From: CBDAPE01 sp965198325 | GTDB lineage: Bacteria > Pseudomonadota > Alphaproteobacteria > UBA828 > JAPUJA01 | Assembly (NCBI GenBank): GCA_965198325.1 | Contig: CBDAPE010000019.1 | Location: 558,001-622,000 of the forward strand | Length of the DNA stretch: 64,000 nucleotides | Direction of reading: 5' to 3' | Shown: in pieces, positions 17,264-26,016 of the stretch | How the letters are laid out: the number at the start of each line of letters is the position of its first letter | How positions within the stretch are numbered: position 1 is the stretch's first letter | The notes under the pieces: generated by a model | Seen by the model: only the letters and a program-made list of their open reading frames with translations | Told to the model about the DNA's origin: nothing | Database searches by the model: none | Position numbers and translations under genes: made by a program

Positions 17264-17905
17264 CTAGTGCTCAGAGGTGCCCGAAATTTTTTCAAAAAGA
17301 TCGGGCCACTCTGGGATGAGGACTAATTTAACCAGAGATTCCGGCAAGCAAACCCATCGTGCTATCTCGGAGATTGTCTTTGATTCATCATTCGAGGCTT
17401 CTTTAGCTTGCGTCCGTGCAGCAGCCGGAAAAAGAATTCCTAGAGCTTGATACAATGCAAGTTTGTCGTTGCTGGCCATAAGGTCGGCTACGTCATAATC
17501 TTCTGTAGAAAGAGGTCCAAGCAATCTGTTGAGTAAGCCCATCACCTCTTCTTGAGTATTGGTTTGCTCGAATTCTTTCTCACAAAAATGTACCATTTCC
17601 TTGCAGCAAATAATCCTCTGCCATTCAAGAGAAACATTGTTGTTATAGATGATCAGGGTCGTAAAATCTGGTGGTGCATAAACGCCTGGGCTCGTGGTGT
17701 ACTGATAATAGACGCCAAATAGCTCTTTCGGATCCGCATCCTGAGGCTCAAAGATTATCGTATCTTGAACCCCACACCCAATTATGATGTCTTTCACGTC
17801 AGACACCTCAATAGGTAAGACTGTTAGATTCGATGTTTTATCGATGATCTTTTTGAGCATATTCTGACTATAAAAAACAGGCCAAGGATATTCCTTGGCC
17901 TGCAC
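17264..17905 (-). CDS. Unknown protein with a degenerate metallopeptidase-like helix
   Basis: 213 residues in a locally AT-rich patch, which suggests transfer. The segment WQRIICCKEMVHFCEKE (about 87-103) resembles the RFTxAHELGH active-site helix of M78 (ImmA/IrrE) peptidases, but Cys-Lys replaces the first His. The HExxH motif is therefore incomplete and zinc catalysis doubtful. The helix-rich C-terminal half (LALYQALGILFPAAART) is also reminiscent of that group. It lies alone between two IS1595 elements. The M78 link is a weak resemblance by eye. Confidence 0.55.
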   Translation of the reverse strand: MQAKEYPWPVFYSQNMLKKIIDKTSNLTVLPIEVSDVKDIIIGCGVQDTIIFEPQDADPKELFGVYYQYTTSPGVYAPPDFTTLIIYNNNVSLEWQRIICCKEMVHFCEKEFEQTNTQEEVMGLLNRLLGPLSTEDYDVADLMASNDKLALYQALGILFPAAARTQAKEASNDESKTISEIARWVCLPESLVKLVLIPEWPDLFEKISGTSEH

Positions 17906-18002
17906 CGACTCGTGTGAACTCCATTTTTTAGCCGAAGGGTGCTAAATCCTTACGCGATTATCACTTTGACATAAGAAGCACCGGTGGGCATCGTGTGACG
18001 GG

Positions 18003-18554
18003 ATGGACACGAAACGCCGAGTCGGAGGCGCCACAATCAGTGGCGCCTGGATTGTGGGTTTTGGGCGGGAGCTTGTTACGCTTCCTCCTGACAAGACGAT
18101 AGCCATGCTGGGCGACATCATAAGCCCACACTCATTCTATTCTGCGCTGACGGTGCTTGGGCTAGGGGGACTCGCTTATTTTGGGTGGCCTGCGGTGCAC
18201 AGGGCATGGCAAATGCCTAGTAGACGTGAAGCGCGAAAGCAGGATAGGCGGGCGAGGGAGGAGGGGGAGCGGCTTGCCAGAGATCAACAAATTAACAAGC
18301 AGGTGGTCGACGACTTGGAAAACCTGCAAGGTCGTATAAACGCAGAGCTGAGTGGCAGAACGCGAATTAATCACATAGAAAACGGAGCGACTATAAGAAT
18401 ACCGACAAAAGAACTTAAGGCTATGGGGTTCAATTTACCATTGGTCAATGATGAGCGAGTTTACCCGCGACTCTATAATAGTGTAAGCAGGCTGCTCCCT
18501 CGTGTCAGGTTGTATGGAGTCAAAAGGGTGCTTTCCGACATGGGGGAATCATGA
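18003..18554 (+). CDS. Cargo gene of IS1595 element B1: small membrane-anchored protein
   Basis: Unrecognised protein of 183 residues from ATG 18003; an in-frame ATG at 18105 gives 149 residues and aligns better with the start of the cargo protein at 25583. One membrane segment (YSALTVLGLGGLAYFGW) follows a short N-terminus. Then comes a highly charged, coiled-coil-like stretch (RREARKQDRRAREEGERLA) and a soluble tail with KELKAMGFNLPLV. The layout membrane helix - charged helix - GxxxP(L/R)(V/P) tail also appears in the other element. The stop overlaps the next small ORF (ATGA). Confidence 0.7.
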   Translation: MDTKRRVGGATISGAWIVGFGRELVTLPPDKTIAMLGDIISPHSFYSALTVLGLGGLAYFGWPAVHRAWQMPSRREARKQDRRAREEGERLARDQQINKQVVDDLENLQGRINAELSGRTRINHIENGATIRIPTKELKAMGFNLPLVNDERVYPRLYNSVSRLLPRVRLYGVKRVLSDMGES

Positions 18555-18784
18555 CTGGCAGCTATCCGCCCGCGATCGCACAGGCGCGCTTTGATGCCTT
18601 GCTTAACGCGATGGTGGTTAGAGGCTCGCCACCAGATCGCCGAAAATCCGCTCGGGTTGCTTCCGCCGGTTGTATCGGTACTCAAACTCCTTCACGTAAG
18701 TCTGAAGGTGCTTCTTCGACACGTGAACATGGGTCCCACGGATCGACAGCTTCAAGCGCGCCCAAAAGCCCTCAAGGCCGTTGA
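18551..18784 (+). CDS. Small ORF overlapping the transposase 3' end (element B1)
   Basis: Its ATG overlaps the cargo stop and is preceded by GGGGGAA. The non-overlapping start encodes a segment with ARFDALLNAM, matched by TRFDTLLRAV at the same place in the sister element (26017) despite several synonymous codon differences. Past base 18617 it reads antisense to the transposase gene, so only the first ~22 residues give independent evidence of selection. The function is unknown. Confidence 0.45.
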   Translation: MTGSYPPAIAQARFDALLNAMVVRGSPPDRRKSARVASAGCIGTQTPSRKSEGASSTREHGSHGSTASSAPKSPQGR

Positions 18785-19472
18785 CGTGGCAATCTCCGTC
18801 TACATATTCCCCGGCTCCGTGGTTGACCGTCTCATGCTCGAAACCGGCCTTGTACAGACCGTTGTAGGACGCCAGCTCGTCGCTGTTGACCGTGCTGCCC
18901 TTCTCGACGTTCTCTTTGATGATCGGATGCAGCGTCTTTTTGCGAACGTCCGGAACAACCTTCGTCATCACATCGCCGTCGCGTTCCAACATCCCGAACA
19001 CGACCGTCTTGCCGGGAGCCCCGCGTCCGCGCTTCCCGCCCGGCCGCTTCCCGCCAACGTAGGTCTCATCGACCTCGACGATCCCGCCCAGCGGCGTCTC
19101 GCCGTCCGTATCGGCCATGTACTTGCGGATTTCATGCGCCATGCGCCACGCCGTCTTGTAGGGAATATCCAACTGGCGCTCCAATTCCTTCGCAGCCACA
19201 CCATGACGCGAAGTCGAAAAGAGAAGCATTGCGTAGAACCATTTATGCAGAGGCAGGTGAGTCCGCTCCATCGGCGTGCCAACTGTCGGGTGCAGATGGT
19301 GCCCGCAGTGCTGGCATACATACCCTCGGTCTTTCGTCATGCGGTAGAATTTGCTGAACACGCCGCACTTCGGGCAATCCAGTTCTGTGCCGCCATAACG
19401 CTCGGTCATGATGCGCTTCAAGCACGCTTCGTCGTCTGGGAACTGCTGCTGAAACTCGCAAAAGCTGGTCAT
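18618..19472 (-). CDS. IS1595 (ISXO2-type) transposase B1
   Basis: 284-residue transposase with a zinc ribbon (CPKC...CQHC), HTH (IPYKTAWRMAHEI) and DDE-type core (VEVDETYVGGKR, NSDELASYNG, HVNGLEGFWARLK). By eye it differs from the copy at 26063-26917 at 29 of 284 positions (about 90% identical). It is convergent with the cargo genes. The frame is intact. Confidence 0.93.
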   Translation of the reverse strand: MTSFCEFQQQFPDDEACLKRIMTERYGGTELDCPKCGVFSKFYRMTKDRGYVCQHCGHHLHPTVGTPMERTHLPLHKWFYAMLLFSTSRHGVAAKELERQLDIPYKTAWRMAHEIRKYMADTDGETPLGGIVEVDETYVGGKRPGGKRGRGAPGKTVVFGMLERDGDVMTKVVPDVRKKTLHPIIKENVEKGSTVNSDELASYNGLYKAGFEHETVNHGAGEYVDGDCHVNGLEGFWARLKLSIRGTHVHVSKKHLQTYVKEFEYRYNRRKQPERIFGDLVASL

Positions 19473-19545
19473 CTCGACCTCCTATGCCTTAAATATAGGA
19501 AGCCACGCCCCTTATGTCAAGGTGATAATCGCGATCTTCTTTAGT

Positions 19546-19713
19546 ACGCGAGGGATCGCTCTCAGGTCAAATATACTCAACTATATGGTGAAAAGAAGCT
19601 TGTGATATTCAATAGTTACAAGTATGCCGTTCGTGGTGACGCAGAGGAAATAAGGCCCCTGACCAAAGCAGAAAAAGAAGGTTCTGTTCCTGTTCCGGAT
19701 GGTTGGCGCGTCG
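19546..19713 (+). pseudogene. Coding-like fragment truncated by IS3
   Basis: After a TAG near 19543, one frame stays open to the IS3 left end and reads as lysine-rich, plausible protein (YGEKKLVIFNSYKYAVRGD, then EEIRPLTKAEKEG). The base composition is AT-rich compared with its neighbours. The downstream half was lost when the IS3/IS21 junction formed. Family unknown. Confidence 0.3.
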
Positions 19714-19742
19714 TGGCCTGCCCCCGATTAGTGGTCCAGCGC

Positions 19743-20648
19743 TTAAGTTAGAGTTTGGCGCGGGTTAAGTTGATGGGCCGCCCGTAGCCCCTCAACAGGG
19801 TAGGTTGGCCCCTCAACGTTTGGCAAGATGGTTTCTGGGGCCGGCGGTCTGTATCCGAGCGAGCTATGCGGCCGGATGGTATTATAGTGATGGCGCCATC
19901 GTTCGATCAGCACTTTGGCCTGCTTCAGTGTAGAGAAGATCTCCGTGTTCAGGATTTCGTCCCGGAGCTTTGAGTTGAAGCTCTCGTTGTATCCGTTCTC
20001 CCAAGGTGACCCGGGCTCGATATAGAGGGTCTTGACGCCGATCCTGCCGAGCCAGTCGCGGACGGCATGAGCGGTAAACTCTGAGCCGTTGTCGGAACGG
20101 ATATGATCCGGCGGGCCATGTTGGACGAAGAGCTCGGTCAGACAATGGAGGACATTGTCCGAGTTCAATCTTCGCTCGACGACAACGGCCATGCACCGCC
20201 TGGTGAACTCATCGATCACGGTGAGCATGCGGAACGTCCTCCCATCGTGTGTTCGATCCATGACGAAGTCATAGGACCAGACGTGATTGGGCCAGCACGG
20301 CCGCAGACGGATGCAGGATCCGTCGTTGAGCCACAGCCTGCCCCGTTTCGGTTGCTTCTGTGGGAGCTTCAGCCCCTCCCGCCGCCAGATGCGCTGGACC
20401 CGCTTGGCGTTCACGTGCCAACCTTCGGTCCTGAGCAAGGCAGTGATCCGCCGATCGCCATATCTGCCATACTGGCTGGCCAAGCGGATGATCGCGGCCG
20501 TGAGGGCCTCTTCATCATCCCGACCACGGGGTCTCTTGCGCTGGGTTGAGCGATGTTGGCCTGCAACAGCACAGGCCCGTCGCTCGGAGATCCCCAGTTC
20601 GGCCTGGAGATGATCAACACACTGCCGGCGACGGGCGGGGCTTAGCAA
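19743..20648 (-). CDS. IS3 transposase OrfB, copy 1
   Basis: Integrase-core subunit (301 residues) with HTH_21 (ISERRACAVAGQHRST) and DDE residues in WSYDFVMDRT, HIRSDNGSEF and NGYNESFNSKLRDE. It starts within the end of orfA in another frame, the usual IS3 arrangement in which a frameshift makes the full OrfAB transposase. Confidence 0.94.
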   Translation of the reverse strand: MLSPARRRQCVDHLQAELGISERRACAVAGQHRSTQRKRPRGRDDEEALTAAIIRLASQYGRYGDRRITALLRTEGWHVNAKRVQRIWRREGLKLPQKQPKRGRLWLNDGSCIRLRPCWPNHVWSYDFVMDRTHDGRTFRMLTVIDEFTRRCMAVVVERRLNSDNVLHCLTELFVQHGPPDHIRSDNGSEFTAHAVRDWLGRIGVKTLYIEPGSPWENGYNESFNSKLRDEILNTEIFSTLKQAKVLIERWRHHYNTIRPHSSLGYRPPAPETILPNVEGPTYPVEGLRAAHQLNPRQTLT

Positions 20649-20920
20649 TTTCCCTCAAGCGCCTCTTTCAAGATCAGCTTATCCAACGTCAGATCCGAGA
20701 TCGCCTTGCGGAGACGGCCATTCTCCTTCTCCAGGTCCTTCAGACGCTTGGCCTGGTCAGTACGAAGGCCGCCATATTCCTTGCGCCAGCGATAGTAACT
20801 CTGCTCCGATACGCCGAGCGTGCGACAAGCTTGACCAACCGACTGGCCCTGCGCCAAAGCCACCTCGGCTTCGCGCAACATGCTGATAATCCGTTCTGAG
20901 GTGTAGCGTTTACGGCTCAT
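20642..20920 (-). CDS. IS3 transposase OrfA, copy 1
   Basis: HTH protein of 92 residues (MSRKRYTSERIISMLREAE; VGQACRTLGVSEQSYYRW) with a C-terminal leucine-zipper-like stretch. ATG 20920 follows AAGGAGG; an in-frame ATG at 20944 has no such site. Confidence 0.92.
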   Translation of the reverse strand: MSRKRYTSERIISMLREAEVALAQGQSVGQACRTLGVSEQSYYRWRKEYGGLRTDQAKRLKDLEKENGRLRKAISDLTLDKLILKEALEGNC

Positions 20921-20995
20921 TTCGTCCTCCTTTCGAGGGGGCAAAATGCGCCAAACTCTTCAATAAATCTGGACCACTTTTAGGGGGTCACTCCA

Positions 20996-21250
20996 GCGGG
21001 CAAGCGCGAGTCCGTCCAGGTGCTCCGTCTGCTGGAGAGCTTCCGGCTCGAGGAGGTCGAGGGTGCGGTCGGCGACGCGCTCAGGCTCGGCGCCATCGGC
21101 TTCGATGCGGTGAAGCACCTTGTACTGTGCCGCATCGAGCGGCGGCCGCCCCGGCTCAACCTCGAGGTCTATCCGTACCTGCCGCGCGCCCGGGTCGCGA
21201 CGACGTCTGCCAAGTCGTACATGAGCCTGCTGTCGGGGCTCGGCGCATGA
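20996..21250 (+). pseudogene. IstA C-terminal remnant (IS21 copy 2)
   Basis: The last ~84 codons of istA, in frame from the IS3 junction (GKRESVQVLRLLESFRLEE) to the stop overlapping istB. The first ~415 codons and the left end of the IS21 element are missing. Confidence 0.9.
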
Positions 21251-22008
21251 CCGACACACCACGGCTGCTGCTCGTCCACCACCTCAAGAGGCTGAAGCTG
21301 CCGACGGTCCTGAGGGAGTACGACAAGATCGCCCGGCAGTGCGCCTCTGAAGGCGTCGACCACGTTCGCTATCTTCTGCGTCTGGCCGAGCTCGAGCTGA
21401 TCGACCGCGAGCGCCGCATGGTCGAGCGGCGCATCAAGGCGGCGCGCTTCCCCGTGATCAAGAGCCTCGATAGCTTCGATTTCAAGGTCATCCCCTCGCT
21501 CAACAAGACGTTGGTCCTGGAGCTCGCCCGCTGCGCGTACATCGAGCGCCGCGAGAACCTCATCGCGCTCGGCAACAGCGGCACCGGCAAGACCCACATC
21601 GCCCTCGGTCTCGGCTTGGCGGCCTGCCAGAAGGGCCTCTCGGTCGGCTTCATCACCGCCGCGCTGGTCCACGAGCTCATCGAGGCCCGCGATGACAAGC
21701 AGCTGCTGAGGTTCCAGAAGAAGCTCGCCACCTACAAGCTTCTGATCGTCGACGAACTCGGCTTCGTGCCGCTGTCCAAGACCGGAGCCGAACTCCTGTT
21801 CGAGGTGTTCAGCCAGCGCTACGAGCGCGGCGCGACCCTGGTCACCACCAATCTGTCGTTCGACGAATGGACCGAGGTGTTCGGCTCCGAGCGGCTTACC
21901 GGCGCTCTCCTCGACCGCCGCACCCACCACGTCAACATCCTCGAGATGAATGGCGAGAGCTACAGGCTCAACCAGAGCCGCAGGCGTCAAACCCCGACGG
22001 CGAACTGA
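21247..22008 (+). CDS. istB: IS21 helper ATPase IstB (copy 2)
   Basis: Complete 253-residue AAA+ ATPase with Walker A GNSGTGKT and Walker B LLIVDELGF. It differs from copy 1 by lack of one Ala and a few substitutions (for example NLSFDEW for NLPFDEW). With its istA truncated and one element end gone, this copy cannot move on its own. Confidence 0.94.
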   Translation: MTDTPRLLLVHHLKRLKLPTVLREYDKIARQCASEGVDHVRYLLRLAELELIDRERRMVERRIKAARFPVIKSLDSFDFKVIPSLNKTLVLELARCAYIERRENLIALGNSGTGKTHIALGLGLAACQKGLSVGFITAALVHELIEARDDKQLLRFQKKLATYKLLIVDELGFVPLSKTGAELLFEVFSQRYERGATLVTTNLSFDEWTEVFGSERLTGALLDRRTHHVNILEMNGESYRLNQSRRRQTPTAN

Positions 22009-22175
22009 ACCGACCACCCAACCCACGCTTGACCCCATGGGCCCACAGGTCCCTCCCGCGCGCGCCGCCGCGTCGGCCTGTTGAGGGCACGTCGCGTCGC
22101 ACGCGGGGCCCGCCCATGGACTACGGGGACAAGCCCGCAGCCGCCAAGCGGTCCCTTCTTACACCGCCATTGACA

Positions 22176-22345
22176 CACGCGACATCGCCGCCACGCACCG
22201 GGTGCTTGGACACCTTCTCCCCGCTGCCCGGCGACAACGACGTGACGAGCCACGTCGTTAGGCTGAGTTCCAGCGACACGAAAATCGCGCTTAGATCATT
22301 GCCGACAGAAGCCCGCTCTTCAGACACTTGTTCAATCGATGACAT
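22176..22345 (-). pseudogene. IS110-family transposase, N-terminal fragment
   Basis: ATG 22345 begins MSSIEQVSEERA, followed by LSAIFVSLELSLTTWLVTS and KVSKHPVRGGDVA, the N-terminus of an IS110/IS1111-type transposase whose first acidic active-site region lies further on. The frame is cut after ~57 residues by the right end of IS21 copy 2. The C-terminal part of a similar transposase is at 24326-25252 on the other strand. Confidence 0.7.
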
Positions 22346-22529
22346 GGTTACCTCCACAGAGTTATGTTGCGACACCACTCTGAAAAGTGGATCACGATCC
22401 ACCCCATGGAATCTTCAATCACCAACGCCATCTCAAGCACCGCGATATTTTCAATACGTACTATCCCGTTGGGCGGCTCGGACATCCGGCCTGACACGGA
22501 GCGATAACGGAGGTTACGGAATACGATCA

Positions 22530-22561
22530 CCACATGGGGCGGGCAAACGCGCCCCATGTGG
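22530..22561 (-). terminator. Hairpin downstream of the orphan binding-protein gene
   Basis: A perfect 12-base stem (CCACATGGGGCG / CGCCCCATGTGG) with an 8-base loop lies 12 bases past the stop codon at 22573. There is no long U run on the minus strand, so it may stabilise the 3' end of the mRNA rather than terminate by itself. Confidence 0.5.
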
Positions 22562-22572
22562 TCGCCATGTCG

Positions 22573-23676
22573 CTACTTGGCGAGCCAAGCGTTGAAACGC
22601 TCGTCGAGTTCGGCCCTGTGATCCGCCCACCAAACGTAATCGAAATTTAGCACGGTCCTGGCGTTGTTCGCGTCCGTCGGCATGTGCGGTTTCATATCGA
22701 TGCCGAGTTCGGCGTGCCGCCCGACCAGCTGTGCCGACGAATAACGTGCCGGGCCGTACGAGATGAACTTGGCCTGATCGGCCAACCGCTGGCTGTCGGT
22801 AGCGAAATAGAGATAATCCTTTACGGTATCTATGTCCTTGACACCCATCGGTACGATCCAACCGTCAAGGTCGAACACCTGCCAGTCCCAAAGCATAGCG
22901 ATCGGCTGGTTCTCCTCGACAATGGCGGAAAACAATCGGCCATTGTATGCCGAGGCTATCACAACTTCTCCATCAGCCAGGAGCTGCGGCGGCTGCGCAC
23001 CCTCAACCCACCAGACCACATGGTCTTTGATTGTGTCGAGCTTGGCGAAGGCGCGATCTACGCCCTCAGGCGTGCTCAGCACCTCGTAGACGTCCTCGCC
23101 CGCAACACCATCGGCGATCAGCGCCCATTCCAGATTGCCGATTGGTCTTTTTTCCAGCGAACGCTTGCCAGGGAATGACGCTAGGTCGAAGACATCGGCG
23201 ATCGTCGAAGGCTGCGCGCCTTCGAAGGCGTCGGTGCGATAACCGAAAGTCGTGGAATAGACGATTTGCGGAATGAAACAGTTTGTTCCACCCGGGGTTA
23301 GCGTACCGATGAAGAAATCTTCGGACGCCGGCGTACCATCGGGGGCCGGAGCCAACCAGGTATTGGGATCAATTTCCATGATCAGGCCTTCATCACATGC
23401 CGTAATCGCGTCCGCAGCAGTCATGTCGATAATGTTCCAAGTAACGTTGCCGGACTCGACCTGCGCCCTGAGCTTGGCCAAGCCTACGGTCGCCGAATCA
23501 TCGTTGATGATATTGACATCCGGATTCATCGCCATGTAGGGGTCGTGATAAGCCTTTTGCTGACTTGCTGTGTAAGCACCGCCCCAGGACACGATGGTCA
23601 GGTCGACTGCTTGGGCACTTCCCGAGGCGATTGCAACACCTGCCACGATCGCCGACACATGAAACAGTTGTCTCAT
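22573..23676 (-). CDS. Extracellular solute-binding protein, polyamine (PotD/PotF) type
   Basis: Periplasmic binding protein of 367 residues. The N-terminal signal peptide (HVSAIVAGVAIASGSAQA) is followed by LTIVSWGGAYTASQQKAY, typical of the spermidine/putrescine-binding family, and a C-terminal WWADHRAELDERFNAWLAK. No permease or ATPase gene is next to it. The transporter genes at 33952-36726 have their own binding protein. The promoter side (23677-23831) shows no gene. Confidence 0.88.
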   Translation of the reverse strand: MRQLFHVSAIVAGVAIASGSAQAVDLTIVSWGGAYTASQQKAYHDPYMAMNPDVNIINDDSATVGLAKLRAQVESGNVTWNIIDMTAADAITACDEGLIMEIDPNTWLAPAPDGTPASEDFFIGTLTPGGTNCFIPQIVYSTTFGYRTDAFEGAQPSTIADVFDLASFPGKRSLEKRPIGNLEWALIADGVAGEDVYEVLSTPEGVDRAFAKLDTIKDHVVWWVEGAQPPQLLADGEVVIASAYNGRLFSAIVEENQPIAMLWDWQVFDLDGWIVPMGVKDIDTVKDYLYFATDSQRLADQAKFISYGPARYSSAQLVGRHAELGIDMKPHMPTDANNARTVLNFDYVWWADHRAELDERFNAWLAK

Positions 23677-23831
23677 CGGTAACGTCCTCCTTGTTCCACT
23701 ACCGGCTACTCTTCCAACGTTGCGCCCGACAATCTGAACACAACCGGTTTTTCACTCTAGACGGGCACTGCCACCGTACGCGGCGCATCCAGCGCTCGGC
23801 AAGGGACTTATATGCGTGAGTGCCCAAGCGA

Positions 23832-24317
23832 CTAATCGCAAGCATCCGCATTCACGCAGAGATATTCGTCTATGAACAGGTCGGTATCCTGTGCCAGCGT
23901 CGACAGGACATAATTCGGATCGCCGCCGTGCCGTCCAAGCACGACCGTATCCCAGGTTATGGCGCGGCCCTCAATCATCGTGGCCACATCGAACACAGGC
24001 TTGTTGTATTCGGTGCTCACGTTGAAAGATAACCCGACGACATTCACATTGACGTACAAATACGTCCCCGCCCTTTCGTCGAAGTCATCGCTGTAAAGGC
24101 GCGTCGCTCGCAGCCTACTCCGCGCGGCGATTTCAATCGCCTCCTTGGTAAGTCCAATGTAGGCCGCATCATCGGGCAGCCACTCGACCACTAAAAGCGT
24201 GGGACGGCATTCGTTCCATAGATCGAAACGGTCGTAGTTACTTACCTCACCAGCCGACGCAGGCGCGGCGGCGAGCAAGAGCACGGCTGCAAGCCATAGG
24301 CTGGTGTGTCGTCTCAT
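23832..24317 (-). CDS. Small secreted protein, unknown function
   Basis: From the ATG at 24317 (MRRHTSLWLAAVLLLAAAPA) the product has 161 residues with a clear signal peptide cleaved near ASA-GE; ATG 24326 is also in frame. The mature part has three Cys (one near residue 37 and two in the C-terminal CVNADACD). No family recognised. The IS110 remnant begins within ~10 bases of its start codon, so the native promoter has probably been lost. Confidence 0.6.
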   Translation of the reverse strand: MRRHTSLWLAAVLLLAAAPASAGEVSNYDRFDLWNECRPTLLVVEWLPDDAAYIGLTKEAIEIAARSRLRATRLYSDDFDERAGTYLYVNVNVVGLSFNVSTEYNKPVFDVATMIEGRAITWDTVVLGRHGGDPNYVLSTLAQDTDLFIDEYLCVNADACD

Positions 24318-24325
24318 TGCTGTCA

Positions 24326-25252
24326 TGTTATAAGGCCGGCTATGACGGTTTTTGGCTGCACCGTGTTCTGCGCGAAGCTGGCATTATCAATTATGTCATC
24401 GACCCGGCGAGTCTGCAGGTCAATCGCCGGGCTCGACGCGCCAAGACCGACCGCATCGATGCGCTTGGCGTGTTGCGCGCACTGATGGCTTTCGAGCGAG
24501 GCGAAGAACAGGTCTTTAGCGTTGTGCGGGTTCCCAGTGTCGAAGAGGAGGATGCCCGGCGTGTTCACCGGGAACGTGAGCGTCTGATCAAGGAGCGCAT
24601 TCAGCATGTGAACCGGATCAAGGGTTTATTGGCAACCCAGGGGATTTACCATTACGAACCTATGAGACGCCATAGGCGCGAGCGGTTTGAAGTTCTGACA
24701 ACGGCGATGGGGACGCCTTTGCCGGACCGTCTGCGAGACGAAATCATGCGGCATCTGCAGCGTTTGGAGTTGGTTTTGGAGATGATCCGCGCGGTGGAGA
24801 CGCAGAGGGATGCCGTGGTTGAAGCTGAACCTGCGGCGAATGAGAGCGGCCGGAAGATCCAGCATCTTGTGCGCTTGAAGGCGATCGGCCCGCAATTCGC
24901 CGCGGTCTTGGTCGGTGAAGTACTGCGCAAGCAATTTGCCAACCGGTGCCAAGTGGCCAGCTCTGCGGGCTTGACCCCGAGCCCGTTCAACAGCGGTTCT
25001 CTCGTGCGCGAACAAGGCCTCTCAAAGGCCGGCAATCCACGGGCCAGAACGACGCTGATTGAAATGGCCTGGCTGTGGTTGCGATATCAACCGCATTCAA
25101 CGCTCTCCCACTGGTTCCACGAAAGAGTTGGAACGGGGCGGGGCCGGGTTCGGCGCATCACGATCGTGGCCGTGGCCCGCAAGCTGCTGATCGCGCTTTG
25201 GCGCTACGTGGAAACCGGACTGCTTCCCGACGGCGCCGAATTAAAGGCTTAA
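24326..25252 (+). pseudogene. IS110-family transposase, 5' truncated
   Basis: About 309 residues covering the end of the N-terminal DEDD domain (AGYDGFWLHRVLREAGI; RRARRAKTDRIDALGVLRALMAFERGE) and the whole C-terminal domain (IGPQFAAVLVGEVL; SSAGLTPSPFNSG; LSKAGNPRARTTLIEMAW). Roughly the first 85 residues are absent. The frame opens at the start of the secreted-protein gene, so the apparent TTG start at 24317 is not native. Confidence 0.85.
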
Positions 25253-25582
25253 GGAAGGACAAAGGGCCGGCTCCGCAAAAGCTGCCGCGCCCAAACGAAC
25301 CAGGGTGGCAATGTGGTCGTTGTCCGGCAGGGCTGAAAAACGCCGCTCTGAAAGATTGATCCTTGCCCCCTGGAGCCGACAAGCCCGTGCATGCGGGATT
25401 TTGGTTGCGGATCCAAACATGATCCCACCGGATATAAGGTTACGCGATTATCCCCTTAACGCAACAGTAGGGATCGGCATGATGGCCGGATGCAGATTGG
25501 TTTACTTCGTGCCGCGACCGGCGCGTGTCAGCTCTTTGGATGCTTCGGTTTCATCGAAATTCGATGGGGTGGAGCCGAAGTA

Positions 25583-26013
25583 ATGTTTGATGGGCAGCTA
25601 ATCGATCCCTTCTTCATCGAGGCCGCAAGCGTCTTCCTGATCGCGTTTGGAACATTAGCTCTATTCGGCCTCTGTTGGAATTGGATATCGAAATGGAAAT
25701 GGGTGTCCAATCTCCTCGCCTCCAAACCCCAAGCGTTTGGGGATCTATATCAAGAAATTGTGGAGCGACGGGACGAAATAGCATCCATATTGGATGAGAA
25801 ACCAAGCCCAGGGAAGCGCTCATCTATATTGCGCGACTTGTAGAATTGGAGGAATGCCTTTCGAGCTTGGGCATAAAGACACCGCGACCAATACCCATGA
25901 TTGACAATTTGCAAGAAAATCGTCCGACCATTGTCGCGTGGAGTACGTTTCTAATGATGATGGCGCGGGACGCTCGAACTAACGACCTTGTGGCTGCGAA
26001 AAAACAGGAGTGA
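25583..26013 (+). pseudogene. Cargo gene of IS1595 element B2: membrane-anchored protein, frameshifted
   Basis: ATG 25583 (after GGAG) begins MFDGQLIDPFFIEAASVF and has one membrane segment (FLIAFGTLALFGLCW). The first frame stops at 25843 (87 residues). A second frame, open from 25798 to 26013, continues the protein naturally (REALIYIARLVELEECLSSL; GIKTPRPIPMIDNLQ) and ends KKQE. A single-base slip between 25798 and 25843 would give ~143 residues. The N-terminus aligns with the B1 cargo from its ATG 18105, and GIKTPRPI corresponds to GFNLPLV there. It could be a natural frameshift or a mutation. Confidence 0.55.
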
Positions 26014-26016
26014 TGG

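Larger units (their letters stand above)
17953..19533. mobile_element. IS1595 (ISXO2-type) element B1 with cargo genes
   Basis: The terminal inverted repeats, read inward, are CGCGATTATCACTTTGACATAAG on the left and CGCGATTATCACCTTGACATAAG on the right (one mismatch over 23 bases). Between them lie a rightward cargo gene (18003-18554), a small overlapping ORF (18551-) and a leftward transposase (18618-19472). The sister element at 25443-26978 has the same plan with different cargo. No exact target duplication is visible. Confidence 0.85.
19714..20995 (-). mobile_element. IS3-family element, copy 1 (1282 bases)
   Basis: The ends are imperfect inverted repeats: left TGGCCTGCCCCCGATTAG, right read inward TGGAGTGACCCCCTAAAA, both followed by TGGTCCAG. 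The sequence appears identical to copy 2 (27222-28503). Unlike copy 2 there is no matching 4-base flank (GTCG left, GCGG right). The right flank is the middle of an istA gene, so this copy sits at a deletion or recombination junction. Confidence 0.9.
20996..22175 (+). mobile_element. IS21 element, copy 2, left part deleted
   Basis: It keeps the istA 3' end, istB and the right terminus (read inward TGTCAATGGCGGTGTAAGAAG). Compared with copy 3, the right end lacks one ~22-base unit of the tandem terminal repeat. It stops directly against an IS110 transposase fragment. Confidence 0.85.
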
